Origin: an uncultured Prochlorococcus sp.
GTDB taxonomy: Bacteria; Cyanobacteriota; Cyanobacteriia; PCC-6307; Cyanobiaceae
Assembly: GCA_902591275.1 (NCBI GenBank)
Contig: CACJAC010000007.1
Location: 1 to 44,140, forward strand
DNA length: 44,140 bases
Reading direction: 5' to 3'
Shown: positions 21,582-33,437 of the stretch, piece after piece
How positions within the stretch are numbered: position 1 is the stretch's first letter
Layout of the letters: every line of letters begins with the position of its first letter
Position numbers and translations under genes: made by a program
The notes under the pieces: model-generated
Databases searched by the model: none
Seen by the model: only the letters and a program-made list of their open reading frames with translations
What the model was told of the DNA's origin: nothing

Positions 21582-22058
21582 ATGACCTCATCAGATAAGT
21601 TAAATCAAAATTTAACAGAAAAAAAAGAAAAAAAAAGTGATGCACCAAACTTTAAAAATTCTTCTCCTAACTCAGGAATGATGGGCGCCTCAGCTGTATT
21701 AGCGTCTGCTACTATTGATGAAGATGGAGTACCTACTGGATACACTCCTAAACCTGATGAAGGAAGGTTCATAATTAAAGTATTGTGGTTATTTGATAAT
21801 GTGGCTTTAGCAGTGGATCAAATAGTAGGTGGAGGTCCAAGCCCTCTTACTGCTTATTATTTTTGGCCAAGAGATGATGCTTGGGAAAAATTAAAAAGTG
21901 AACTTGAGAATAAAGGTTGGATTACAGATAACGAAAGAGTAGAGATATTGAATAAAGCTACTGAAGTGATAAATTATTGGCAAGAAGAAGGTAAAACAAA
22001 AAAATTAGAAGAAGCCAAATTAAAGTTTCCAGAAGTAACTTTTTGTGGAACCGCTTAA
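21582..22058 (+). CDS. Ribosomal protein PSRP-3/Ycf65
   Basis: Small-subunit ribosomal protein specific to cyanobacteria and plastids (also cS23), probably stabilising the 30S region near protein S1. It has 158 residues. The conserved domain begins at about residue 62 ([20 protein letters not shown]) and continues with [18 protein letters not shown] and INYWQEEGK to the end. The first 60 residues are a Ser/Lys/Asn-rich extension not needed for the fold; an internal Met at 33-34 could be an alternative start. It converges with atpC with 3 bases between. Confidence 0.93.
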   Translation: MTSSDKLNQNLTEKKEKKSDAPNFKNSSPNSGMMGASAVLASATIDEDGVPTGYTPKPDEGRFIIKVLWLFDNVALAVDQIVGGGPSPLTAYYFWPRDDAWEKLKSELENKGWITDNERVEILNKATEVINYWQEEGKTKKLEEAKLKFPEVTFCGTA

Positions 22059-22061
22059 ATA

Positions 22062-22466
22062 TTAGTTCTTTGCAGCTTGAATCCTAGCCTCAGCCTTTGA
22101 AACTTCTTTCAAGGCTTTAATTTTCTCTGGATTTTTTTCATTTTCAGAAAATTTGCTAATTGCTAATTTTGCTTCTTGAAGATCTTGTTCAGCATTTTGA
22201 ACATTAATTTCAGAACCAATTTCAGCGTTATTTACTAAAACGATGACTTCATCTGATTCAATTTCAGCGAAGCCTCCCATTAGAGCTATTGATTTCCACT
22301 GGGAATTCATTCTTAGCCTTAAAACGCCAATATCTATAGCAGTAACTAAAGAGATGTGTCCTGGTAATATACCAAGTTGACCAGTAGTACTAGGAAGGAT
22401 TACTTCTTCAGCTTCGCCTTGATAAACATTTTTATTAGGAGCTAAAACTTTTAGAGAAATTGCCAT
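22062..22466 (-). CDS. atpC: ATP synthase subunit epsilon (F1)
   Basis: Rotor-associated regulatory subunit (atpE in cyanobacterial usage). It has 134 residues: a beta-sandwich domain at about 1-85 ([21 protein letters not shown]) and a C-terminal helical hairpin at about 88-134. It is the second gene of the beta-epsilon operon, 42 bases after atpD. Confidence 0.96.
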   Translation of the reverse strand: MAISLKVLAPNKNVYQGEAEEVILPSTTGQLGILPGHISLVTAIDIGVLRLRMNSQWKSIALMGGFAEIESDEVIVLVNNAEIGSEINVQNAEQDLQEAKLAISKFSENEKNPEKIKALKEVSKAEARIQAAKN

Positions 22467-22508
22467 TAATTTAAAATTATAGAAGGTTAAATATATGTAT
22501 TCAAATAT

Positions 22509-23972
<1,464 letters not shown>

Positions 23973-24054
23973 TTATTGATTGGTGATGATTAGCTGATTT
24001 AAACAGCTCATAATCCGAAAATACTACCACCTCATGGGTAAATTCGTTAAATGG

Positions 24055-24070
24055 GTTCGGCCACCCGCAC
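24055..24070 (+). promoter_or_regulatory. K-box of the groESL1 promoter
   Basis: GTTCGG-CCAC-CCGCAC fits every specified base of the cyanobacterial K-box, GTTCGG-NNAN-CCNNAC, reported upstream of groESL1 genes. It lies 118 bases before the groES ATG, in the divergent atpD-groES spacer. No CIRCE element (TTAGCACTC-N9-GAGTGCTAA) is present. Confidence 0.7.
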
Positions 24071-24150
24071 AGTTTAAGTATGGTTTAATTGCCGCTTTGC
24101 AGATTATGTTGTTGATGATACGGATGGAGAACTTCTCTTTCCAATTTTAT

Positions 24151-24163
24151 GACGCAAAGCGTC
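24151..24163 (+). promoter_or_regulatory. Inverted repeat in the groES leader
   Basis: GACGC-AAA-GCGTC is a perfect 5-bp inverted repeat with a 3-base spacer, 24 bases before the groES ATG. It could be an operator or, if transcribed, a small leader hairpin. No regulator is assigned. Confidence 0.35.
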
Positions 24164-24187
24164 TCAATCATGATACTCCATTAATCT

Positions 24188-24499
24188 ATGGCAGCTGTTT
24201 CTCTTACAGTCTCTACAGTAAAACCACTGGGAGATAGAATATTTATTAAAGTTTCCGCATCTGAGGAAAAAACTGCTGGGGGCATCCTTTTGCCTGATTC
24301 AGCTAAAGAAAAACCACAGGTTGGAGAAGTTGCTCAGGTAGGCCCTGGTAAACTTAATGACGATGGTTCTCGACAAACTCCAGAAGTGAGTATTGGCGAT
24401 AAAGTTCTGTATAGCAAATATGCTGGCACAGACATTAAATTGGGAGGAGATGAATATGTCTTGCTCTCAGAAAAGGATATCTTAGCTGTAGTAGGCTAA
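24188..24499 (+). CDS. groES: Co-chaperonin GroES
   Basis: Heptameric lid of the GroEL chamber. It has 103 residues, including a short N-terminal extension ([10 protein letters not shown]) before the usual [12 protein letters not shown]. The mobile loop is near [19 protein letters not shown], and the dome and C-terminal strand end in [12 protein letters not shown]. It is 51 bases upstream of groEL in one operon under the K-box promoter. Confidence 0.97.
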
Positions 24500-24523
24500 A
24501 ATATTTGTTTCAAAAATTATTAA

Positions 24524-26188
<1,665 letters not shown>

Positions 26189-26217
26189 TTAAACAATAGT
26201 ATTTAATTAAATTTTTT

Positions 26218-26248
26218 AAAAGGGATCATTGAAAATGGTCCCTTTTTT
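26218..26248. terminator. Bidirectional intrinsic terminator between groEL and secG
   Basis: AAAAGGGATCAT pairs with ATGGTCCCTTTT around a 5-base loop (12 pairs, one G-T), followed by T residues on plus; on minus the A-tract before the stem gives a U-run too. It lies between convergent groEL (stop 26188) and secG (stop 26258), so it can serve both. Confidence 0.85.
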
Positions 26249-26257
26249 ATTCAACTT

Positions 26258-26485
26258 TTATGAAATCCAACCAGCGCTAAGAATAATTGCGAGAGACAAA
26301 AATATCACTAAAAAAGTCCAAGTTATTTTGTTTAGAGAAGCTTCTGCACTACTTGCGCTGTTGAACATAGAGCTTCCACTGGCGGCTATCCCTCCCATTC
26401 CATCACCTTTGGGACTATGAAGTAGGACTAAGAGTATGAGAAGAACTCCAGAAGATACCCAAATCCAACTAATAATTTGAACCAT
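26258..26485 (-). CDS. secG: Preprotein translocase subunit SecG
   Basis: Accessory subunit of SecYEG. It has 75 residues: two membrane spans at about 3-22 (IISWIWVSSGVLLILLVLL) and 51-72, with the conserved cytosolic loop HSPKGDGMGGIAASG between. It lies 22 bases downstream of pgmI on the same strand. Confidence 0.93.
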   Translation of the reverse strand: MVQIISWIWVSSGVLLILLVLLHSPKGDGMGGIAASGSSMFNSASSAEASLNKITWTFLVIFLSLAIILSAGWIS

Positions 26486-26507
26486 TTCTTAAAAACTTTT
26501 ATTAACT

Positions 26508-28130
26508 TTAAACGTGTTGAACAACCTTATTATAACCTTTTAATTCAATTTCTTGAATGAGAGATTTGCCTGTCATTTCTCTTGGTATTGGGAGATTTAA
26601 TAATTGCAATAAAGTGGGAGCAATATCTGCTAAGCCCGCGTTTTCTCTTAAATTAATTTCATTACCCATATTTGGTATTTTTCTTTTTTCACCTTCAATC
26701 AAAATTAATGGAACTTTATTTGTTGTGTGTGCTGTCCATGGTTCTCCTTCAGATCCTTTCATTACCTCTGCGTTACCATGATCAGCTGTAATAACAATGC
26801 TTCCGCCCATTTCTCCGGTAGCATTAACTATTTGACCTACACATTTATCTACTTTTTCTACAGCTTTAATTGTTGCATCCATGTTGCCTGTATGACCAAC
26901 CATATCAGGATTGGCAAAATTGATTACAATAAAAGCATAATTCCCACTTTTAATTGCTTGAGAGCAACTAATAGTTAATTCCTCTGCAGACATTTCGGGT
27001 TCCATATCATAAGTTGCGACTCTTGGAGATGGAATCAAATGTCTCTCTTCTCCAGGTAGAGGAATTTCAACTCCTCCATTGAAAAAGTATGTTACGTGAG
27101 GATATTTTTCAGTTTCCGCGGTTCTATATTGTTTAAGTCCGTTTTCTGACACTATTTGGCCTATGAAGTTATTGAGTGATTCAGGAGGAAATGCAACTTT
27201 AACGGGGAAGTTGGGATCATATTGAGTAAAAGTGACAAAATCTAGATTTGGATAATTTTTTCTTTCAAAGTCTGAGAATTTACTGTCTGAGAGGGATTTA
27301 ACTATTTGTCTTGCTCTGTCTGGACGAAAGTTAAAGCAAATCAAACTATCCCCATCTTTAAGATAGTTTTCAGACATTCGTATGGGCTCTATAAATTCAT
27401 CAGTTATGTTTTTGGAATAACTTTTTTTTATATAATCATTGGGAGAAATATTTGTTATTTGAATATCTGGATCAGTCAGATTAGAATATGCCTTTTCTGT
27501 TCTATCCCATAAAAGATTTCTATCCATTATCCAGTATCTTCCGCAGATGGAAGCTATTTCGCCTACGTTAAATTTTTTTATACATGACTCTATTTGATTA
27601 AGATATTTCGAGGCACTTTTTGCAGGAGTATCTCTTCCATCGGTAATAATATGGATTGCAACTTTTTTAATTTCATTATCAGATGCCCATTTTATTAAAC
27701 CTAATAGATGATCGATATGACTATGAACTCCGCCATCAGAACATAATCCCGTGATATGCAAAGTAGAATTATTTTTCTTTAATGAATCAGCCATCTCTTT
27801 TAACTCATTTACCAAGCCTAATTGATTATTTTTTACAATATTCGAAATCCTTACAAGTTCTTGTTGTATTATTCTGCCAGAACCAATGGTGAGGTGCCCC
27901 ACCTCAGAATTACCCATTTGACCATCTGGGAGGCCTACATCAGATCCACTAGCACTTATTAAGGTGTGAGGGTAAGCATGCCAGAGTGAGTCCATAATTG
28001 GCGTACTGGCATTTTTTATTGCATTATGCGATTTTTCTGTTCGATATCCCCATCCATCTAGTATTGCAAGAACTACAGGGCTCTGAGGAACACTTAATCT
28101 TTTTATATTTTTGCTGCTAATTTTTGACAT
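26508..28130 (-). CDS. gpmI: 2,3-bisphosphoglycerate-independent phosphoglycerate mutase
   Basis: Mn-dependent glycolytic mutase (also pgmI). It has 540 residues. Metal and catalytic sites: [10 protein letters not shown] near 22 (first Asp), [15 protein letters not shown] with the phosphoserine at about 73, [21 protein letters not shown], and the C-terminal ADHGNAE with VGHTGN. Complete. Divergent from pyrR by 138 bases; probably co-transcribed with secG. Confidence 0.96.
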   Translation of the reverse strand: MSKISSKNIKRLSVPQSPVVLAILDGWGYRTEKSHNAIKNASTPIMDSLWHAYPHTLISASGSDVGLPDGQMGNSEVGHLTIGSGRIIQQELVRISNIVKNNQLGLVNELKEMADSLKKNNSTLHITGLCSDGGVHSHIDHLLGLIKWASDNEIKKVAIHIITDGRDTPAKSASKYLNQIESCIKKFNVGEIASICGRYWIMDRNLLWDRTEKAYSNLTDPDIQITNISPNDYIKKSYSKNITDEFIEPIRMSENYLKDGDSLICFNFRPDRARQIVKSLSDSKFSDFERKNYPNLDFVTFTQYDPNFPVKVAFPPESLNNFIGQIVSENGLKQYRTAETEKYPHVTYFFNGGVEIPLPGEERHLIPSPRVATYDMEPEMSAEELTISCSQAIKSGNYAFIVINFANPDMVGHTGNMDATIKAVEKVDKCVGQIVNATGEMGGSIVITADHGNAEVMKGSEGEPWTAHTTNKVPLILIEGEKRKIPNMGNEINLRENAGLADIAPTLLQLLNLPIPREMTGKSLIQEIELKGYNKVVQHV

Positions 28131-28268
28131 ATTTAGATCAAATTCATTTTTAACTGATCCAACCTTAAATCTAGCTTCAAACGTTACTCTTTAACAATTT
28201 ATATTTAACATAGTTAGCTTTTGCTAATTTTATGAAAACATTAGATGAATTTTATTTCTTGATAAATC

Positions 28269-28805
28269 ATGTCCAAAAAGACAAAAAAGATCATAATACT
28301 TACTGAAGTTGAGCTTAGAAAAACTATTTCGCGTTTAGCTTCCGAAATTATCGAAAAAGTAAAAAAATTGGATAACCTTCTATTGGTCGGTATCCCGACT
28401 AGAGGAATTGAGTTGGCCGAAGTGCTAGAAAAAGAATTATATTCGAGAACAGGTTTAAGAGTTAGAAAAGGAACAATTGATCCAACTTTTTATAGAGATG
28501 ACCAAAATAGAGTTGGAACTCGCCTAATACAAGCTGCAGATATTCCAACCCCTATTGAGAAACAAGAAATTCTTTTAATAGATGATGTAATTTACACGGG
28601 TAGAACAATTAGAGCTGCAATGGATGCTTTATATTCATGGGGCAGACCTCAAAGAGTGATGTTATTAGTAATGGTAGATAGAGGTCACAGAGAATTACCA
28701 ATTCAACCAGATTTTTGTGGTAAGAAAGTGCCAACTAGTAAATTTGAAAGTATTAGTTTACGTTTAAATAATGTTGATAAAGAAGAAGGAGTTTTTCTTG
28801 AATAG
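28269..28805 (+). CDS. pyrR: PyrR bifunctional pyrimidine regulator / uracil phosphoribosyltransferase
   Basis: In Firmicutes PyrR binds pyr mRNA to attenuate transcription; in cyanobacteria it may act mainly as an uracil phosphoribosyltransferase. It has 178 residues. The PRPP loop is ILLIDDVIYTGRTIRAAMDAL at about 100-120; GIPTRGIELAEVL near 42 and LVMVDRGHRELPIQPDFCGK near 140 are family blocks. No pyr gene adjoins it and no PyrR-binding hairpin was recognised upstream. Confidence 0.92.
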   Translation: MSKKTKKIIILTEVELRKTISRLASEIIEKVKKLDNLLLVGIPTRGIELAEVLEKELYSRTGLRVRKGTIDPTFYRDDQNRVGTRLIQAADIPTPIEKQEILLIDDVIYTGRTIRAAMDALYSWGRPQRVMLLVMVDRGHRELPIQPDFCGKKVPTSKFESISLRLNNVDKEEGVFLE

Positions 28806-28812
28806 CTTGCTT

Positions 28813-30381
28813 TCAGAAGATATTTCCTAAATTATATTCTCCCAAAAATTCATCATTAATATCAAAACACTTAACTAATAAATCAGCATTTTTGGTAAGT
28901 TTAAAAAATAGTTTTAAATTGTCTTCTCCAATATTAGATTTATTTTTTAATACTATTTTTAAAGGTTTTTTGTCCCATTTTATAATTTCTTCTTCATTTT
29001 GAATCTCTGATAACTTTGGTAATCCATTTTCGAAAATAACATCATATGCTCTTTCTTTTTGTGTTTCTCCAATTATTATTTCGAATATTTTCTGATTCTT
29101 TTGACTGGCTTGAAGGATCAGTTTAAAGGGGGTTTCTGTTGGCCATGTTTGCCCTTTGCAAAAAATAGGATGCCAAAAGTGTTTTTGCAGTCTTTTATTA
29201 AATAATCTTATAGATAATCCTTTGTTTAATATGTCTTTAATTTTTACCCCTGGTGTCATTGCTAAAGCTCCCAAAGCTATTGATTCAATAGGAGGTGGCG
29301 ACTTTATTTGGATTTTTGAAATTTTTTTTGTTATCCATTCTTTAATCAAAGGTATTTGAGTTCCTCCACCAACCAAAACAATTGCATTTAAATCATCAAC
29401 TGTGCAAAATTTGCCTCTTGCTTGATTTAATAAATCTTTGAGTAAAGAGTTAAGGTGATTAAGAAGATTATTTTCAATGAGTATTTTCTCAAATATTTCT
29501 TTACTTAGGTAAAATTCATTTTCTTTATTTTGTTCAGTAAATAATTTTATTGGATATTTATTTTCATATTTGATAACAGATGAGCTTAGTTTACATTTTA
29601 TTTCTTCTGCCTTTAAAAGATTATTAATATGATTATTACCTGGAATAAAATAATCAACTATCCATTGATCAAAATCTTTCCCACCAATTTTTGAGCCTGT
29701 TTTCCCAATTATTTCAGCACACCTTATTTTTTGTTTTGAAAATGAGCTTACATCATTCCCTTTAAATTTTAATAGCTCAGCTATTGGATCAGATTTCCCC
29801 TCTCCTCCTTCTATTTTGACTATATTCATATCGACTGTACTTCCTCCGATATCTAATGTCATGATTTTTGAGCCAAATGGTACATTGATTCCTAAACTTG
29901 CCGCAGTAGGCTCATCAACAAGGGCTATTTCATCTACATATATTTCCTTGCAAAGGTTAACTAACCATTCTCTATATCCCTTGTATGTATCTATGGGAGC
30001 AGTTAAAACAAGTCTTTTGATCTCATACTTGTGCGGAATGTTTGCCCACAAAATTTGAAAAAATTTTTCGCCACATTCATTTGGGTTTAAAATATTTCTC
30101 TGGTTAATTTTTTCATGAGAATTTCCAATTAATCTTTTAAAGTTCGAATGAAAACATAAATCAGAATTTGAGTTATCCCTCATCTTTAAAGCACTAATAC
30201 CAATTTTAGGAATCATTGAAGGTTTCTCGAACCAAACTGCTGTAGGAATAACTCCTGGAGATGATGTAATATTAGGAATTTCTACTAAAACAGAATTAAT
30301 ATCTTTTTGATCTTGAAAAGCTATAACAGTATTTGTGTTGCCTAAATCAATAGCAAGTGTTCCAGATAAACTTTGTTCCAT
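28813..30381 (-). CDS. Hsp70-like protein (divergent DnaK family)
   Basis: 522 residues, shorter than DnaK (about 630). The actin-like ATPase domain is clear: LAIDLGNTNTVIAF near 9 (phosphate 1), ALVDEPTAASLGI near 155, MTLDIGGSTVDMNIV near 175 (phosphate 2) and AIVLVGGGTQIPLI near 338 (adenosine). After about 390 the substrate-binding part is abbreviated and not well conserved, and the helical lid is missing. It is likely a specialised cyanobacterial Hsp70 relative, not a general chaperone. Divergent from rpoZ. Confidence 0.82.
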   Translation of the reverse strand: MEQSLSGTLAIDLGNTNTVIAFQDQKDINSVLVEIPNITSSPGVIPTAVWFEKPSMIPKIGISALKMRDNSNSDLCFHSNFKRLIGNSHEKINQRNILNPNECGEKFFQILWANIPHKYEIKRLVLTAPIDTYKGYREWLVNLCKEIYVDEIALVDEPTAASLGINVPFGSKIMTLDIGGSTVDMNIVKIEGGEGKSDPIAELLKFKGNDVSSFSKQKIRCAEIIGKTGSKIGGKDFDQWIVDYFIPGNNHINNLLKAEEIKCKLSSSVIKYENKYPIKLFTEQNKENEFYLSKEIFEKILIENNLLNHLNSLLKDLLNQARGKFCTVDDLNAIVLVGGGTQIPLIKEWITKKISKIQIKSPPPIESIALGALAMTPGVKIKDILNKGLSIRLFNKRLQKHFWHPIFCKGQTWPTETPFKLILQASQKNQKIFEIIIGETQKERAYDVIFENGLPKLSEIQNEEEIIKWDKKPLKIVLKNKSNIGEDNLKLFFKLTKNADLLVKCFDINDEFLGEYNLGNIF

Positions 30382-30479
30382 AAGAAAATATTTGAATCAA
30401 TTAAGTTCTTTTTGTAATTTATGTTTTGAAACGGTCGAATAAATTGTAAAATATATTTTATAGTAAAAATTTTTTTTTA

Positions 30480-30716
30480 ATGAACATATCAAATAATGCA
30501 GGCCTAAATTCTAATGATCTTGCAAAGAGAGGCGAGAGCTTGATAAGAAATTCAACTAACAGATATCTAACTACGGTGAAAATTGCTTTCAGAGCTAAAC
30601 AAAGACGTTTTGATGATTTTGATGGTTTGTTAGAAGAGTCAACTATTAAACCCGTTCAAAGGTCAATTATTGAACTAAGCGATGAACAAGATCAACCAGA
30701 TTTACTTCCAGGCTAA
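30480..30716 (+). CDS. rpoZ: RNA polymerase omega subunit
   Basis: 78 residues. It has the cyanobacterial omega pattern: [19 protein letters not shown] at about 14-32 and [16 protein letters not shown] following, with an acidic C-terminus ([11 protein letters not shown]). No strong Shine-Dalgarno; a run of T precedes the ATG. The DUF1818 gene begins 2 bases after its stop. Confidence 0.92.
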   Translation: MNISNNAGLNSNDLAKRGESLIRNSTNRYLTTVKIAFRAKQRRFDDFDGLLEESTIKPVQRSIIELSDEQDQPDLLPG

Positions 30717-30718
30717 TT

Positions 30719-31090
30719 TTGGTAAAAGACAGGAAAGGATGGAAATTACTTAGAGATTTTAAAAAAGGTAAATACTGCTTTTTGATTGGTGTTGATAATT
30801 GGTCAATTGAGTTGCAAAAAAGTGAATTCCATTCACTTTACCTTCTACTATTAAGAATTAATGAACAATTATTAGTTATCAAGGATGAACTAATGGATGA
30901 AGAATCTATTACTTTAGAATTAGAACAACTTCCTTGGTATATTCATTTAGAGGGGAAAAAGAATGAATGGAGTTTAAGGTTTGTTTTTGAAAGCCAAGAA
31001 AAAACAAGATCCTTCGAAATGTATTGGCCGATACCAATAGCACAAAATTTATTTTTTGAAATAAAAAAAATGTGGGAATCAATGGATTAA
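30719..31090 (+). CDS. DUF1818 family protein
   Basis: 123 residues with a TTG start at 30719 (reads VKDRKGWKLLRDFKKG after the initiator); no ATG is available nearby upstream, and the TTG lies 2 bases after the rpoZ stop, so coupled translation is likely. DUF1818 members are cyanobacterial and of unknown function. Features: GWKLLRD and YCFLIGVDNWSIELQ near the N-terminus, EMYWPIPIAQNLFFEIK at the C-terminus. No membrane segment. Confidence 0.82.
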   Translation: MVKDRKGWKLLRDFKKGKYCFLIGVDNWSIELQKSEFHSLYLLLLRINEQLLVIKDELMDEESITLELEQLPWYIHLEGKKNEWSLRFVFESQEKTRSFEMYWPIPIAQNLFFEIKKMWESMD

Positions 31091-31400
31091 AAGATAAATA
31101 AAATTGGAAATTTTACGAAATATTTCCCCCTCCATAAAAAAATTTTTCACAACTTTTCCACAGTATTTTTTAAAAAAATATCTGATTATCTAAAGCATGT
31201 GGAAAAATTCTGATTTTATATAAATCTTTATATTTAAATAAGGTTTAGTATTACAAAATTAATTTTGATGCCCCCCCCTCTTTATGACTGAATTCTTATT
31301 ATTCTATAACCTGAGACTGTCTCTTAATAATGCTTGTTGACGATTTATTAATTTTGGAGAAAACTAAATCTTGTAGATTAAATTCCAAAAATTTTTCAAT
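31091..31400. other. Non-coding spacer with DnaA-like boxes, palindromes and a C8 tract
   Basis: This 310-base stretch holds no convincing gene. Visible: a GGAAAT...ATTTCC hairpin at about 31107-31128; DnaA-box-like 9-mers at 31143-31206 (separate entry); an eight-C tract at about 31271-31278; the palindrome GAGAC-T-GTCTC at 31313-31323; and a possible promoter for the DUF2811 gene (TTGACG at about 31336). Confidence 0.5.
31143..31206. promoter_or_regulatory. Cluster of DnaA-box-like sites
   Basis: TTTTCCACA at 31154-31162 and its complement TGTGGAAAA at 31198-31206 match the DnaA box used at cyanobacterial origins; TTTTTCACA at 31143-31151 differs by one base. Three sites in 64 bases, in AT-rich DNA. 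The genes around (rpoZ, DUF1818, DUF2811) are not the usual dnaN neighbourhood of cyanobacterial oriC, so a titration or regulatory site is more likely than the origin. Confidence 0.4.
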
Positions 31401-31652
31401 ATGCAAGATTTAAATTATCACGAAAATTCAATAGTATTAAATCATAAAGATGAAGTAATAAGTTTCAAATGTGAACTTCAAGAAAATCTTCAAAAGGCTA
31501 TGAAAGAATTTGTTGAAGAGCATCCTAACTGGGATCAATACAGGATACTGCAAGCCGCTATTGCAGGATTTTTGATGCAAAAAGGATTTCAAAATAGGGA
31601 TTTAACGAGACTGTATATTGGGAATATGTTTTCAATGAATTTTAAGGACTAA
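31401..31652 (+). CDS. DUF2811 family protein
   Basis: 83 residues, cyanobacterial family of unknown function. Recognised by CELQENLQKAMKEFVEEHPNWDQYR (seen at about 25-50; quoted in part), then ILQAAIAGFLMQKGFQNR and a C-terminal LYIGNMF. It looks like a compact helical protein. It converges with the EVE-domain gene, 6 bases between stops. Confidence 0.8.
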   Translation: MQDLNYHENSIVLNHKDEVISFKCELQENLQKAMKEFVEEHPNWDQYRILQAAIAGFLMQKGFQNRDLTRLYIGNMFSMNFKD

Positions 31653-31658
31653 AAATTT

Positions 31659-32117
31659 TTATATTTTTTCTAATAGTATTTTTGCAATATCATTTCTGAC
31701 GGGTAATATAGATAACCTATTTCCTTTTTTAACAACTAATAACTCATCCTCATTAAATAAAATCTTTAATTCAGGTAAACTTAAAATCTTATCTGACTTA
31801 GATTTATATTTTACTTTTACACAATCCCATCTCGGATTATCAGGTTTCGATTTTGGATCAAAATATTTTGAATCTTGCTCAAATTGAGTAGGATCAACAA
31901 TATTTAGATCTATTACCTCCATAAGTCCTACAATACCTGGTGGTTTACAATTCGAATGATAAAAAAAAACTTTATCTCCTTTATTCATTTTTCTCATAAA
32001 ATTTCGAGCCTGATAATTTCTTATTCCGTCCCATAGAGTTACACCGTCATTTTTTAAAGTATCTATGCTGTAAGCATCAGGCTCACTTTTCATTAGCCAG
32101 AACTTTTCTTGAGTCAT
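31659..32117 (-). CDS. EVE-domain protein
   Basis: 152 residues covering one EVE domain, a PUA-like fold that binds modified bases in RNA or DNA. Characteristic blocks: WLMKSEPDAYSIDTL at the N-terminus, LWDGIRNYQARNFMR, KGDKVFFYHSNCKPPGIVG, and PDNPRWDCVKVKY. The aromatic cage residues and the family length are intact. Such proteins are often single-gene units, as here. Confidence 0.92.
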   Translation of the reverse strand: MTQEKFWLMKSEPDAYSIDTLKNDGVTLWDGIRNYQARNFMRKMNKGDKVFFYHSNCKPPGIVGLMEVIDLNIVDPTQFEQDSKYFDPKSKPDNPRWDCVKVKYKSKSDKILSLPELKILFNEDELLVVKKGNRLSILPVRNDIAKILLEKI

Positions 32118-32364
32118 ATCAATAGGTTTTTGAAAAAAATAGTTGTTAGTCGCATGATTTGCTAGTCAAAGTGAAAATTTACAGAGTGATCTGCGCAATT
32201 AATAACTATAAATTTATTATCCATCAAATATAATATTTTGAAAGGGAGACAGATGGTATGTGGTAAATAGTATTGGTGTTGCATACATAAGTCCTAAATC
32301 CAGACTTTTTATTTTTGGAATAATTGACAGTTGGTCTAAAATTGGAATGGTAATTAAGTCTTAA

Positions 32365-32460
32365 ATGATTGGAAGTTTACCAAAATTAATTGCACTTCTT
32401 ATGGTCTTGCTTCTTGTAGGAAGTACTTTTGTAGGTGGGATTTTTTACTTTCTAAAATGA
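32365..32460 (+). CDS. 31-aa single-span membrane peptide
   Basis: ATG at 32365 to TGA at 32460: starts MIGSLPKLIALLMV and ends GGIFYFLK. One membrane helix with a basic C-terminal end. Its stop overlaps the ATG of the next gene (ATGA), which argues that it is translated. A damaged paralogue exists on minus at 39547-39635, sharing KLIALL, LVGS and IFYF. Family not recognised. Confidence 0.65.
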   Translation: MIGSLPKLIALLMVLLLVGSTFVGGIFYFLK

Positions 32461-32645
32461 TGGCGAATACAGATCAGAAAACAATATTGCTTGAGCAAGC
32501 TTATGAGGAAGTTAAGGTCATTTGCACGAAGTTTCAAGATCAATCAGGAGCTACAGATATGGAGGTGAAAACCTTACTAAGAGAACTTGCTAGGGTTTGG
32601 GAAAAAAATATTGATGAAGATCATGACATAGATTGGGAAGTTTAA
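32457..32645 (+). CDS. 62-aa acidic protein coupled to the membrane peptide
   Basis: 62 residues (MMANTDQKTILLEQAYEE...), predicted helical, strongly acidic C-terminus (NIDEDHDIDWEV). Its ATG overlaps the stop of the 31-aa membrane peptide by 4 bases, so the two form a mini-operon; a peripheral partner of the membrane peptide is possible. Its stop overlaps that of the convergent DUF1651-like gene. Confidence 0.65.
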   Translation: MMANTDQKTILLEQAYEEVKVICTKFQDQSGATDMEVKTLLRELARVWEKNIDEDHDIDWEV

Positions 32646-32890
32646 AAAGAACTTCTAAAAATACTGTTCTTTTTCCAACCCTGCTCTAATAGTTTCTTAT
32701 ATTGCTTTCTCGCATTTTCTATAGTCTCAACCCTGCTACCTTTTACAACTGGTTTGTTACTTCTCTTATAAACACATCCATAGGAGATCATCATTGCATT
32801 AATACAAAGACTAGGCTTAGATAAATCTTCAAATGGTTCAAAGACTTTTATCCTAATTCTGTTCTTATTTATAAGAGTAAATTTCTTCAT
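32642..32890 (-). CDS. DUF1651-like small protein
   Basis: 82 residues. The end of the protein (ARKQYKKLLEQGWKKN) resembles the R-x-x-W/Y-x-x-L-x-x-x-GW ending of DUF1651, a family restricted to marine picocyanobacteria; the assignment is by eye and tentative. The N-terminus is basic (MKKFTLINKNRIRIKVF). Its ATG overlaps the stop of the upstream membrane-protein gene (TAATG). Confidence 0.6.
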   Translation of the reverse strand: MKKFTLINKNRIRIKVFEPFEDLSKPSLCINAMMISYGCVYKRSNKPVVKGSRVETIENARKQYKKLLEQGWKKNSIFRSSF

Positions 32891-33111
32891 TACTTACCTT
32901 TGGATAAAAGATAATTTAAAAATACACCTCCAAAAACTAATAAACCACCCATAGCTACAAATTCAAGTAAATCTAATATTGATTTATCAGTATTTATTTT
33001 CAGAAAAGTTAAAGCAAAAGCTATTGGAGGGAATAATAATATTGCTTTTGGAATAAGTGCCTGATTCCATTTCTTTGTAACAGTATCTTCTTCATTGAGT
33101 TCTTGATACAA
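32890..33111 (-). CDS. Two-span small membrane protein (5' end uncertain)
   Basis: At least 73 residues: an acidic N-terminus (QELNEEDTVTKKW), spans near 24-40 (IPKAILLFPPIAFALTFL) and 50-68, ending LSKGK. The only initiator near this end is TTG at 33111. The frame stays open further upstream to about 33180 and reads convincingly as protein (VLKKLFAYLFFNGRSKKKL), but no ATG, GTG or TTG is found there. Either the start is non-standard or the original start codon has been lost. Function unknown. Confidence 0.55.
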   Translation of the reverse strand: MYQELNEEDTVTKKWNQALIPKAILLFPPIAFALTFLKINTDKSILDLLEFVAMGGLLVFGGVFLNYLLSKGK

Positions 33112-33180
33112 CTTTTCTAATTTTTTTTTGCTTCTTCCATTAAAAAATAAATAAGCGAATAATTTTTTTAATACTAAAAA

Positions 33181-33437
33181 TTAAGCTTAATCACTGCGAG
33201 TTAATAGTTATTCAAAATACTATTTCCCCCTTCAACTAATTGGGACAACTTTGCCATTTTACTAATACCTATTTAAGTATGAAAATTTCTTGATAAATAA
33301 AAAAACATCAAATAATTACGTTTTATTGAGCGTTATAGGTCTAATCCCTTTTAAATCAACAAATAAAAAAGGCAAAGCTAATTGATCCTTATTGTAGTTT
33401 GACTGAAAATCAAAAATAATTGATTCAACGTTAAAAT
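33181..33437. other. Intergenic region without recognisable feature
   Basis: Between the small membrane protein and the cupin gene (both on minus). Very AT-rich, stop codons in all frames, no strong hairpin with T-run and no recognisable promoter pair. Confidence 0.4.

Noticed and set aside
24034-24237. 67-codon frame in the groES promoter region
   Set aside because: Overlaps the groES start in another frame and covers the K-box; no family-like sequence.
31143-31206. Replication origin
   Set aside because: Too few boxes, and dnaN/dnaA-type neighbours are missing.
31271-31278. Run of eight C
   Set aside because: Unusual in this AT-rich DNA, but a lone homopolymer supports no function.
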